Source: Alphaproteobacteria bacterium
GTDB lineage: Bacteria; Pseudomonadota; Alphaproteobacteria; JAJFIK01
DNA length: 40,503 nt
Reading direction: 5' to 3'
Assembly: GCA_021774965.1 (NCBI GenBank)
Contig: JAJFIL010000218.1
Location: forward strand, 1-40,503
Positions 1-6,021 of this stretch are shown here, one piece after another. The notes beneath the pieces are model-generated. The model worked only from the letters and a program-made list of their open reading frames with translations. It searched no databases and was not told the origin of the DNA. Both the position numbers and the translations under genes were made by a program. The stretch's first letter is position 1. Every line of letters begins with the position of its first letter.

Positions 1-699
1 TTCCTGGCCACCATGAGCCATGAAATCCGTACACCAATGAACGGTGTCTTGGGCGCTGCGTCGGTCCTGGAGATTTTGCTGCAAGATGAAAAGTCTCTCG
101 ACCTGGTGGATATGATCAACGAGTCGGGCAAGAGCATGCTCAATATTCTCAATGATATCTTGGATATCTCCAAGCTCGAAGCAGGTAAGATATTGCTAGA
201 GGAAGAAGGCTTTGGGCTCCGCGGTGTCGTGGAAAAAGTGGAGTCGATCTATTCCCTCAAAGCACAAGAGAGAGGTATCGCATTTGATGTTTCCATCAAT
301 GGAAACGTCGAGGATCAGCGCATCGGGGACTCTCACCGGATATTGCAAATCCTGCACAACCTGCTGTCGAACGCGGTCAAGTTTACAGATGCGGGCATGG
401 TTTCACTCTCAGTTGAAAATGTTGAGGGTGACGCAATCGCCGTCACCGTTACCGATACCGGTATTGGGATGAACAAAAAGCAGACACAGAGCATATTTGA
501 TCCATTCGTTCAGGTGGACGCTTCAACTACACGAAATTACGGCGGTACCGGTTTGGGCCTTTCAATCACCAAAGGTATTGTTGACCAAATGGGTGGCTCG
601 ATAGATGTTAAATCCACAAGTGGTGTGGGTACGACATTCAAGCTGGTTGTGCCTTTGCCCAAGGCCAGTAGCCTGCCGGATGCAGCGGTTAGCGCCTAG
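1..699 (+). CDS. Sensor histidine kinase, C-terminal part (5' end outside window)
   Basis: This is the transmitter end of a two-component sensor kinase: ATP-dependent autophosphorylation on a histidine, then transfer to a response regulator not seen here. The frame is open at base 1, so the sensor part lies outside the window. The visible part starts in the HisKA H-box (MSHEIRTPMNG, phospho-acceptor His at visible residue 7). It continues with the N-box LHNLLSNAVKFT, the G1 box DTGIGM, an F-box (IFDPFVQVD) and the G2 box GGTGLGLSI of a HATPase_c domain. It stops about 20 residues after the ATPase domain, so no receiver domain is fused at the C-terminus. The H-box resembles that of hybrid kinases such as BarA or ArcB, but that class is not proven. 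Base composition looks lower in GC than in the genes from about 6 kb onward. Confidence 0.93.
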   Translation, partial: FLATMSHEIRTPMNGVLGAASVLEILLQDEKSLDLVDMINESGKSMLNILNDILDISKLEAGKILLEEEGFGLRGVVEKVESIYSLKAQERGIAFDVSINGNVEDQRIGDSHRILQILHNLLSNAVKFTDAGMVSLSVENVEGDAIAVTVTDTGIGMNKKQTQSIFDPFVQVDASTTRNYGGTGLGLSITKGIVDQMGGSIDVKSTSGVGTTFKLVVPLPKASSLPDAAVSA

Positions 700-706
700 C
701 CTATCC

Positions 707-720
707 TAATCCCACTGGCG
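707..720 (+). repeat. 14-bp direct repeat, left copy
   Basis: TAATCCCACTGGCG occurs here and again, exactly, at 2182-2195. The four bases after it (TGCC here, GGCC there) differ at one position. The two copies bracket the SecD-like lipoprotein gene. On the minus strand this copy reads as the codons for RQWD plus a stop, the same C-terminus as the S41 protease gene. Confidence 0.75.
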
Positions 721-758
721 TGCCGATCTTGGTTCCAGTTGATCCGCTGCTCCACGCA

Positions 759-787
759 TTGAAATCGCTTGCAGGTGTGCTTATGTT
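759..787 (+). promoter_or_regulatory. Candidate sigma-70 promoter of the SecD-like lipoprotein gene
   Basis: TTGAAA (759-764) and TATGTT (782-787) are separated by 17 bp, matching 5 of 6 and 4 of 6 consensus positions. Initiation would fall near 794, about 30 bp before the GTG start at 826. A GAGGGGG ribosome-binding site sits just upstream of that start. Inferred by eye only. Confidence 0.35.
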
Positions 788-825
788 AAACTCTTTCCGT
801 GTAGCGCGAGGGGGTTCGTTGAGAC

Positions 826-2184
826 GTGAAAACCTTGATCATTGCAATGATGGTTTTGTTGCTGTTGGCGTGCTCGCCAGACGCGGATGCTCCTTCTCTC
901 GAGGTACTGCATCATCGTGCGGAAGCTGGATCCGCAGCAGACCAATACCTCTACGCACAGGCCCTCTGGGACGATTACAATACCGTCGAGCTGCTCTTGG
1001 AGGTGGAGTTTGGCGACGCACAGCTTGACCAGCTTCGGCAGGAGGTACGTCATGATTTTCTAGCCAACAATCTAGGATATCAAGATCTAAGGGTTGAGGA
1101 AGATGCTGTTCGTTTTCACTTGAGAAATCTGGACGAGCGAGCGGCAGTACAGGAGCGCTTGCAGGGGTTTCTTTTCCAGATCAATGAAGCTGGAGACGCG
1201 AATATCAATATCGATATTGATGATGGCGGTGAAGTTCTTGTCACCCTGACTGAGGAATTCGTCCGACAACAATCTGAGCGTGCTGTTTCTGGAACGATAG
1301 CATGGATCATCCGCATGACTGAAGAGATGAGTGGCAGAAGCCCACTGATAGAGCCTCACGGGTGTTGCCAAATCTCTCTCAAAATCGTTGGAGGTACGTC
1401 CGGTGAATGGCTCCTTCGGGCCCATCGCCATCATTATCCATCCAACGGGCTAGAGTTGCGAATGGTGGATGCCTCCGTCTCTATTGAGGCGGCTCTTGAA
1501 GGGAATGTGCCGCCAGGTTCTGAAATACTTCACAGCAGCAATGGTTCGGAATTCCTCACATTGGTTCGGCGGCGCACGCTGATGGACAACCGAATATTTA
1601 GCACCGAAGTCCGGCGGAAGTATTGGATAGGACCACCAAGTGTTGTGGTTCAACTGGATTACCATGGCATTGCAACCTATGACCGGATTTCCCGAGAGAA
1701 TATTGGCGCAAGCTTTGCTGTTGTTCTGGATGATTTGATTATTCACACGCAGCAGATTGAGCGGCATGTCAGCGATGGGCGACTTGATCTCACTGGTGAT
1801 TTCACACGAGAGCAAGCTGAGGATCTTGCCGCTCTGCTCTGGTATCAAGACCCAAGAATGGCCCCCTTGGTTTTGATCGAAGAAAACGTTCACGCCCTCG
1901 ACAATGAAGAAGGGCTGGCCGAAGTCCTGCTCTGGTTCGAGCGCGCCGCGAACAGAGGCTCGGTTGAAGCTCAACTTGAGTTGGCCAAGATCTATTCAAA
2001 TGGCTGGCGTGTGGAGGAAGACCAAAGAGAAGTATTGTTCTGGTGTTCTCTGGCCAATGCGCTTGCCACAGAGGCGGATCAGGCACAAACCTCTTTGTGC
2101 GAACGAATTGTCGAAGAAAATGATCTCTCACCAGAGGAGATTACAGCGGTGCAACAGCGCATCACAGAATGGCGCGCCAATTAA
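826..2184 (+). CDS. Lipoprotein with a complete SecD periplasmic (P1) domain between Sel1-like repeats
   Basis: GTG start after GAGGGGG. Residues 1-16 are a lipoprotein signal ending in LLLAC. The residue after Cys16 is Ser, so outer-membrane sorting is expected. Residues 24-52 resemble half of a Sel1 repeat (AEAGSAADQYLYAQALW). From about residue 53 to 353 the order of motifs follows alphaproteobacterial SecD P1: LLLEV, LGYQDLRVEEDAVRFHLRN, VTLTEEFVRQQSERAV, IIRMTEEM, PLIEPHG, DASVSIEAALEGNVPPGSEIL, ISRENIGASFAVVLDDLII, LTGDFTREQAEDLAALL and APLVLIEE, which in SecD leads into TM2. Here the chain continues instead into a Sel1-like repeat (about 363-400) and ends. The SecD membrane segments and a SecF part are absent. 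The SecD assignment is my recognition of family motifs; the role is unknown. A periplasmic or outer-membrane helper of protein export is inference. The gene is visibly AT-richer than most of the window, and its last 4 bases overlap the end of the convergent protease gene. Confidence 0.85.
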   Translation: MKTLIIAMMVLLLLACSPDADAPSLEVLHHRAEAGSAADQYLYAQALWDDYNTVELLLEVEFGDAQLDQLRQEVRHDFLANNLGYQDLRVEEDAVRFHLRNLDERAAVQERLQGFLFQINEAGDANINIDIDDGGEVLVTLTEEFVRQQSERAVSGTIAWIIRMTEEMSGRSPLIEPHGCCQISLKIVGGTSGEWLLRAHRHHYPSNGLELRMVDASVSIEAALEGNVPPGSEILHSSNGSEFLTLVRRRTLMDNRIFSTEVRRKYWIGPPSVVVQLDYHGIATYDRISRENIGASFAVVLDDLIIHTQQIERHVSDGRLDLTGDFTREQAEDLAALLWYQDPRMAPLVLIEENVHALDNEEGLAEVLLWFERAANRGSVEAQLELAKIYSNGWRVEEDQREVLFWCSLANALATEADQAQTSLCERIVEENDLSPEEITAVQQRITEWRAN

Positions 2185-3653
2185 TCCCACTGGCGGGCCA
2201 TTTCGCCCCAGGATATGGAACGCATGGCGGGGTCCCTGCCTGCTGCGTAGTCTTCAAAATTCATGGGTGCTGCAATATCGACATCCAGGTCATCCACCAA
2301 AACCGGCATGAGGTGACGGCTGCCCCAATGACATTGGAACAACCCCTCACATCCGTTTTGCAAGTCATAAAAGCCTGTTGAGAAACGTGCGATCAGACCT
2401 GAATTCGGCAACCGATAGCCCCACCCTTCCGCCCAGAACTGCAGCTTGTCGCCGACCGGCTCGCCCACGATAAACACACGATCCGGAGCGGATTGTTCGG
2501 CAAAGGCAAGGTTTACAATGGCAGCAGAAAAGGTGGTGCCGCTGGTGAGAAGGTAGACGCGGCCCTCATGAGCCAACACCTCTAATGAAGACATGAGCTC
2601 TGCAGTGCGCGTGAAATCACCGCCGGAGTTAAATCTCTGGTCAAATATGATTGTGCGGGGTGAGGCCTCAGTCAGTTCCGCGATTACACGGGTCGTGAAC
2701 TCGAGGAGCGTTTCCTCTAAACTATCATCATCCACATTGGTACGTAGGCTGATATACGCGGCGTCCATCTCCGGTATCAGCTCCATCCAATATCCAGCCT
2801 CGGGGTGGCGGAGGAAATGAGGCACCTCCCCACGCCTAGGGTTTGGAGTGAAAGAAATCCAGTTAGCGCTTTCATTCATCCAAGGTAGTTGAAGTTCGCC
2901 AGGATAGATGTGCCGCGTCTCTGGCTGGGCTGTAACCGGGCTAAGAACACGTGTTGTGGACCTGCCGCTAAGGGGGGCTACACGAAGGCGGACTTCTGTT
3001 TCGCTCTCTGCCAGGCCTATGGCGGCCAGCAAGGCAGGTGTCTCCAGCAATAAAGGATTGAGGGTCTGGAAATGAGCGTCGGTGCCGCCATAGGCACTGC
3101 GAAAAGCTTCAGCCACCTCATCGGCTTCGATACCATTGATATGGGTGATGCGGGCGCCCAGGAGGTCTTCAAATCCCGGCAGGGCGCGCAAGATGCGCAG
3201 TTCCGGGCCGAACCAGCTCGATCGTATTGGCAGCCGGGGAAAGCTCTGCACAAGATTTGGCAGTGATGTGTTGGAGTGACCATTGTTGATCGTGGCCTGC
3301 GCTCTTGCCAGACCTAGAGAGAACTCCGCATCGTTCAGGGTTTCAACACTGGCGGTCAGCTCCGCCACCACAGCATCGAAAGCCGCCCTGCTCTCTTCGG
3401 TAAACGAGCGCTCATTGAGTCCTACGTGGCGAAAGTGCCGGAGGTCCTGAAGCCGGGCTTCGGCGACACTTGTCGGCTCGGCCATGAAGATCGGTGGTGC
3501 CGGTGCGGGGTGGAATGCAATTATGGTTCCCGCAATAATCAAATAGCTCTGATAGCGCCACGCCAAGAACCCCAGCAGAGCCAGATTGCCCCACCAGGGT
3601 AAAATGCGAAGTGGCAGCGTCAGCATTCGCCACAATATCCGGAAAGAACTCAC
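2181..3653 (-). CDS. Membrane-anchored PDZ / S41-family (tail-specific type) serine protease
   Basis: A 490-residue protein from a GTG start. A hydrophobic stretch at about residues 22-48 should anchor it in the inner membrane with the rest in the periplasm. INNGHSNTSLP (122-132) is the N-terminal S41 signature, and a PDZ-like strand set (GARITHINGIEADEV, 166-180) follows. The protease core is at about 295-460: IIFDQRFNSGGDF (335-347) corresponds to the DLRxNxGG loop, Ser376 in SGTTFSAAIV is the likely nucleophile, and Lys403 in GEPVGDKLQF is the likely general base, giving the Ser/Lys dyad spacing of Tsp/CtpA. Both catalytic residues are present, so it is probably active. The substrate is unknown. 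It converges on the SecD-like lipoprotein gene with overlapping stop codons (ttaa). It may act in envelope protein quality control, but neighbourhood alone is weak evidence. Confidence 0.82.
   Translation of the reverse strand: MSSFRILWRMLTLPLRILPWWGNLALLGFLAWRYQSYLIIAGTIIAFHPAPAPPIFMAEPTSVAEARLQDLRHFRHVGLNERSFTEESRAAFDAVVAELTASVETLNDAEFSLGLARAQATINNGHSNTSLPNLVQSFPRLPIRSSWFGPELRILRALPGFEDLLGARITHINGIEADEVAEAFRSAYGGTDAHFQTLNPLLLETPALLAAIGLAESETEVRLRVAPLSGRSTTRVLSPVTAQPETRHIYPGELQLPWMNESANWISFTPNPRRGEVPHFLRHPEAGYWMELIPEMDAAYISLRTNVDDDSLEETLLEFTTRVIAELTEASPRTIIFDQRFNSGGDFTRTAELMSSLEVLAHEGRVYLLTSGTTFSAAIVNLAFAEQSAPDRVFIVGEPVGDKLQFWAEGWGYRLPNSGLIARFSTGFYDLQNGCEGLFQCHWGSRHLMPVLVDDLDVDIAAPMNFEDYAAGRDPAMRSISWGEMARQWD
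2182..2195 (+). repeat. 14-bp direct repeat, right copy
   Basis: Identical to 707-720. The copy starts at the TAA stop of the SecD-like lipoprotein gene and, read on the minus strand, encodes the last residues (RQWD, stop) of the S41 protease. See the left copy. Confidence 0.75.
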
Positions 3654-3881
3654 CGAGAGGCTATCCCTGTTAACCGGTTTACCTAGATTTCGAGGGGCCT
3701 ATTTTGGGGATTGCCATGGAGAGTACAAGTAAATGCGTACCACCTCGCGAAAGTGTTAACTCCCTGTGTGGCGTCGACGTCAAAGGCGTTTCTGGTCAAC
3801 AAGATAGCTGGTTAATATGTCGGTTTTGTGGCTTGAGGGATTGAGCTCAGGCTTGGATTGCCTTGTTTTGGACCCCAAATC

Positions 3882-4253
3882 CTAGTGCGCAATACCGGAA
3901 GGTGTTGCCTGATCGCCCTGAAGAGACGGATCTCCCGCTGATTTCTCGCTAACGCCGGAGCCGAAGTGAACGGCCACAATACGTAAAGAGTCCTCGCCCA
4001 CGTTCTCGATGCTGTGAGAAGCACGCGCAGGAATGAAGCTTGAGCCACCCACGTCCACAAGGAAGCTTTGAAGGTCAAGGGTCATGCGGCCAGTGCCTTG
4101 AACGACAACCCAGTGCTCACACTGAAAATCATTGATCCGCAATGGCAGGCGCGCGCCGGGATTAACAGTGATCTGCTGTATCTGATGGCCTTCACGCATG
4201 GGCACATCCTCGGTGGTTCCCCAATCGCGTAGGATAAGTTCAGATTGCTGCAT
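3882..4253 (-). CDS. Small cupin protein like the C-terminal domain of mannose-6-phosphate isomerase type II
   Basis: The ATG at 4253 follows GAGGAG and gives 123 residues; the reading frame stays open further upstream, but without a comparable ribosome-binding site. One cupin barrel fills the protein. The pattern PGARLPLRINDFQCEHWVVV, then GTGRMTLD, SSFIPARASHSIENVGEDSLRIVAVHFG, is that of the phosphomannose isomerase domain of ManC/AlgA-type enzymes. The EHW Glu/His and the His of ASHSIEN are kept, but the first histidines of the usual HHHRxEHW metal site are replaced by IND. Metal binding may therefore be altered, and isomerase activity should not be assumed. The last ~20 residues are a loose tail. 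No nucleotidyltransferase partner is adjacent. Function unknown: sugar binding, isomerisation or regulation are all possible. Confidence 0.78.
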   Translation of the reverse strand: MQQSELILRDWGTTEDVPMREGHQIQQITVNPGARLPLRINDFQCEHWVVVQGTGRMTLDLQSFLVDVGGSSFIPARASHSIENVGEDSLRIVAVHFGSGVSEKSAGDPSLQGDQATPSGIAH

Positions 4254-4270
4254 GTCCGTCTCCTCAAACT

Positions 4271-4285
4271 GTCCCGTGGCGGGAC
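4271..4285 (-). promoter_or_regulatory. Hairpin just upstream of the cupin ribosome-binding site
   Basis: GTCCCG-TGG-CGGGAC is a perfect 6-bp stem with a 3-base loop, ending about 10 bases before the GAGGAG of the cupin gene in the leader direction. No T-run follows, so it is more likely an mRNA leader structure than a terminator. Confidence 0.45.
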
Positions 4286-4305
4286 GCATGGGAGAAGAAG
4301 GAGCA

Positions 4306-4341
4306 ACCCCTATGCCAGTGGGTTCCCAGAGGCATAGGGGT
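4306..4341 (-). terminator. Long hairpin after the exported-protein gene, probable terminator
   Basis: ACCCCTATGCC (4306-4316) pairs perfectly with GGCATAGGGGT (4331-4341). The 14-base loop can extend the helix by a TGGG/CCCA stem after tandem G-A mismatches. It lies 13 bp past the stop codon at 4354. On the minus strand the tail is pyrimidine-rich (TTGCTCCTTCTTCTCC) rather than a clean T-run, so termination may be partial. It could also set cupin expression by read-through. Confidence 0.5.
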
Positions 4342-4353
4342 GTTTGATAAGCT

Positions 4354-5055
4354 CTATTCCCAAGTGGTGAACCCGATTTCAAGCGTGCCAGGGCTGCGGC
4401 CCACTCGCTCATTGACCCGGAAGATCCCGTGGCGACCATCGCTGGTGCGGTAGCAAACGTAGGTCCCTTCCGACAAGTCCCGGATGGGAATGTTGTTGCT
4501 CGACTTGGGCGTATCGATGCAATCTTGCTTGCTGGCACCGCTGCCGGAATAGATACCAAATCGTGCACCATTCATGGGTTCTAGGAAGCGGTTAGTGGCC
4601 GTCACCGCATGGAACCAAAAATCGAACGTGCCCGAATTGATCGACCCACTATCCAGGTCGGCGCGCCAGGTTTGGGGAACGGAAAGTGGACCTGTCCGGT
4701 AGGTCACGGATGCAGCTTCTCTTGCCGGACGCCCGCCGCCTTCTCTTAGGCATGTGAAACCACCAGAATGGGCGCTGCAGTTTTGAAAGCGTACTGGTGG
4801 ATGGCGCATGACGGATACTGTTGAGCCATAAGCTCGGTATTCACAGAATAATGTGGTCTCACCACCAACTCTGCCCACTCGGGTATTCTGCAAGCTGCCA
4901 ACTTGCGGTGTCTGCCACCAGGGATCGGACACCGGTGTGACAACTTCTGTCCGCACCTGTTCGTGTGGGCAGGAAATTTCTCGTGCTGCTGCCGGTGCTG
5001 CTGCGAGAAGCAGGAAGGCTAAGGCAGACATAATTAGTGTGCTGATCTGTTTCAT
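4354..5055 (-). CDS. Exported protein of unknown function
   Basis: The ATG at 5055 follows GGAGG with good spacing and begins a clear Sec signal peptide (MKQISTLIMSALAFLLLAAAPAAA-REI), giving 233 residues; an upstream in-frame ATG at 5085 would put extra residues before the signal. The mature part has several cysteines (in SCPHEQ, LFCEYRA, FQNCSAH, FTCLREG, QDCID, YVCYR), which suggests disulfides and a periplasmic or secreted location. The end resembles short sensor-like beta modules (LSEGTYVCYRTSDGRHGIFRV ... EIGFTTWE). I do not recognise a named family. A LacI-type palindrome lies about 40 bp upstream and a long hairpin lies downstream, so the gene is probably a single transcription unit with its own control. 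Confidence 0.75.
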   Translation of the reverse strand: MKQISTLIMSALAFLLLAAAPAAAREISCPHEQVRTEVVTPVSDPWWQTPQVGSLQNTRVGRVGGETTLFCEYRAYGSTVSVMRHPPVRFQNCSAHSGGFTCLREGGGRPAREAASVTYRTGPLSVPQTWRADLDSGSINSGTFDFWFHAVTATNRFLEPMNGARFGIYSGSGASKQDCIDTPKSSNNIPIRDLSEGTYVCYRTSDGRHGIFRVNERVGRSPGTLEIGFTTWE

Positions 5056-5093
5056 TGGATGTTCCTCCATATGGAATCGCCCCACGCAGACCG

Positions 5094-5107
5094 AGTTAGC
5101 GCTAACT
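5094..5107. promoter_or_regulatory. 14-bp perfect palindrome, LacI-family operator type
   Basis: AGTTAGCGCTAACT is identical to its reverse complement and contains GTTAGCGCTAAC, a core typical of LacI/GalR-family operators with the central CG pair. It is 38 bp upstream of the exported-protein start (5055), where a repressor would cover the promoter. It is about 245 bp from the divergent Tat-substrate gene. No LacI-type regulator is encoded in the window. Confidence 0.5.
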
Positions 5108-5350
5108 GCGATCAGTTCTCATATCTGCGCTACCATGAATATAGACCCGGCAGGGTGCCGCGAACAGGAGCGTTGGTGTTCAGGCGTCACATGAATGATG
5201 GCTCGCATAGCGAGTGCGTCCACCACAAAACTGCGCGCTACGCCGCCGTGAGCGCGACTAATCGATTGTTCTTGCGGCGATTTGAAAATCATCCAATAAT
5301 ATTGCGTCTCGAGCGTAAAACCTAGGTGGGTACCAAAGAGGGTTTTCGAC

Positions 5351-6004
5351 ATGACCAGCAAAAAAAATCTCAGTCGCCGTTCGTTTTTGCGAAACGTTAC
5401 TGGTGCGGCAGTCGCCTTTGGTGCTGTCGGCGCGGTATCGGGCAAAGCCTATGCATTGACGGATAGTGACAGCGGAACCGGCGCGGACCCGTATAACGGC
5501 GGAACCGGTTCGGGATTTACCGATAGTGATTCAGGTGCAGGTAGAGACCCGGCGGGTCGCGGTCGCGGAAGCACTGGCTACTCTGATCAGGATAGCGGCT
5601 CAGGGGCTGACCCATACAATCAAGGACGAGGCTCCGGAAATACAGATTCAGACAGCGGCGCAGGTTCTGATCCCTATGGCAGCGGAACCGGCTCAGGGCT
5701 AACAGATAGCGACAGTGGTCCGAGTAGAGACCCAGCGGGTCGCGGCCGTGGAAGTTCGGGGTATTCCGATCAGGACAGCGGGCCCGGATCGGACACCTAT
5801 AATCAAGGGCGAGGTTCCGGCTACACCGATTCTGATAGCGGCGCTGGTGCTGATCCCTATGGCAGCGGAACCGGGTCACAAATCACAGATACCGATGGTG
5901 GAAGTTCAGCTGACCCCGCCGGGCGCGGACGCGGCGGCACGGGTATCACGGATCGGGATACTGGCGCGGGCTCGGACCCTTATCAGCGAGGTCGTGGCTC
6001 ATAA
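5351..6004 (+). CDS. Tat-exported protein made of nested Asp/Gly-rich repeats
   Basis: The 217-residue protein starts with a twin-arginine signal (SRRSFLRNV, then a hydrophobic stretch ending GKAYA at residue 35), so it should be exported folded by TatABC. All the rest (37-217) is repeat: nine units of 18-21 residues of the form [TS]D-x-D-[ST/G]-G-x(2)-x-DP-x(3)-G-x-G-S. They are arranged as three successive 61-residue super-units (20+21+20), the last two residues shorter. Within a super-unit the second member always carries DPAGRGRG and the third a DPYNQGRG-like core. There are no cysteines and few bulky hydrophobics, so a flexible, acidic, possibly Ca2+-binding chain is likely, by inference from the DxDxG spacing. 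A GAGG ribosome-binding site precedes the ATG. I do not recognise a functional family. Neighbours do not define a pathway. Confidence 0.85.
   Translation: MTSKKNLSRRSFLRNVTGAAVAFGAVGAVSGKAYALTDSDSGTGADPYNGGTGSGFTDSDSGAGRDPAGRGRGSTGYSDQDSGSGADPYNQGRGSGNTDSDSGAGSDPYGSGTGSGLTDSDSGPSRDPAGRGRGSSGYSDQDSGPGSDTYNQGRGSGYTDSDSGAGADPYGSGTGSQITDTDGGSSADPAGRGRGGTGITDRDTGAGSDPYQRGRGS
5459..6001 (+). repeat. Coding tandem repeat: three ~183-bp super-units of three ~60-bp units
   Basis: Super-units start near 5459, 5642 and 5825. Unit lengths follow 60, 63, 60 bp in each, except that the last unit is 54 bp. At protein level the third of each super-unit matches its counterpart in the next better than its immediate neighbours, so expansion was by copying three-unit blocks. 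The repeat is fully in frame. Confidence 0.88.
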
Positions 6005-6021
6005 CGCAACATCGCAATAAC

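Noticed and set aside
707-2195. An insertion sequence or integron-like cassette around the SecD-like gene
   Set aside because: Direct repeats alone are present; there is no transposase, no terminal inverted repeat and no attC-like structure.
3716-3844. A 42-codon plus-strand frame (MESTSKCVPPRES...) with GGGGA before its ATG, in the 228-bp gap between the protease and cupin genes
   Set aside because: No recognisable motif, no hydrophobic segment and only one weak signal; it could be chance. The gap otherwise shows no clear promoter, terminator or RNA gene.
5459-6001. Regularly spaced repeats that could suggest a CRISPR array
   Set aside because: The repeats are in-frame coding units of 54-63 bp with no unique spacers, and are better explained as a repeat protein.
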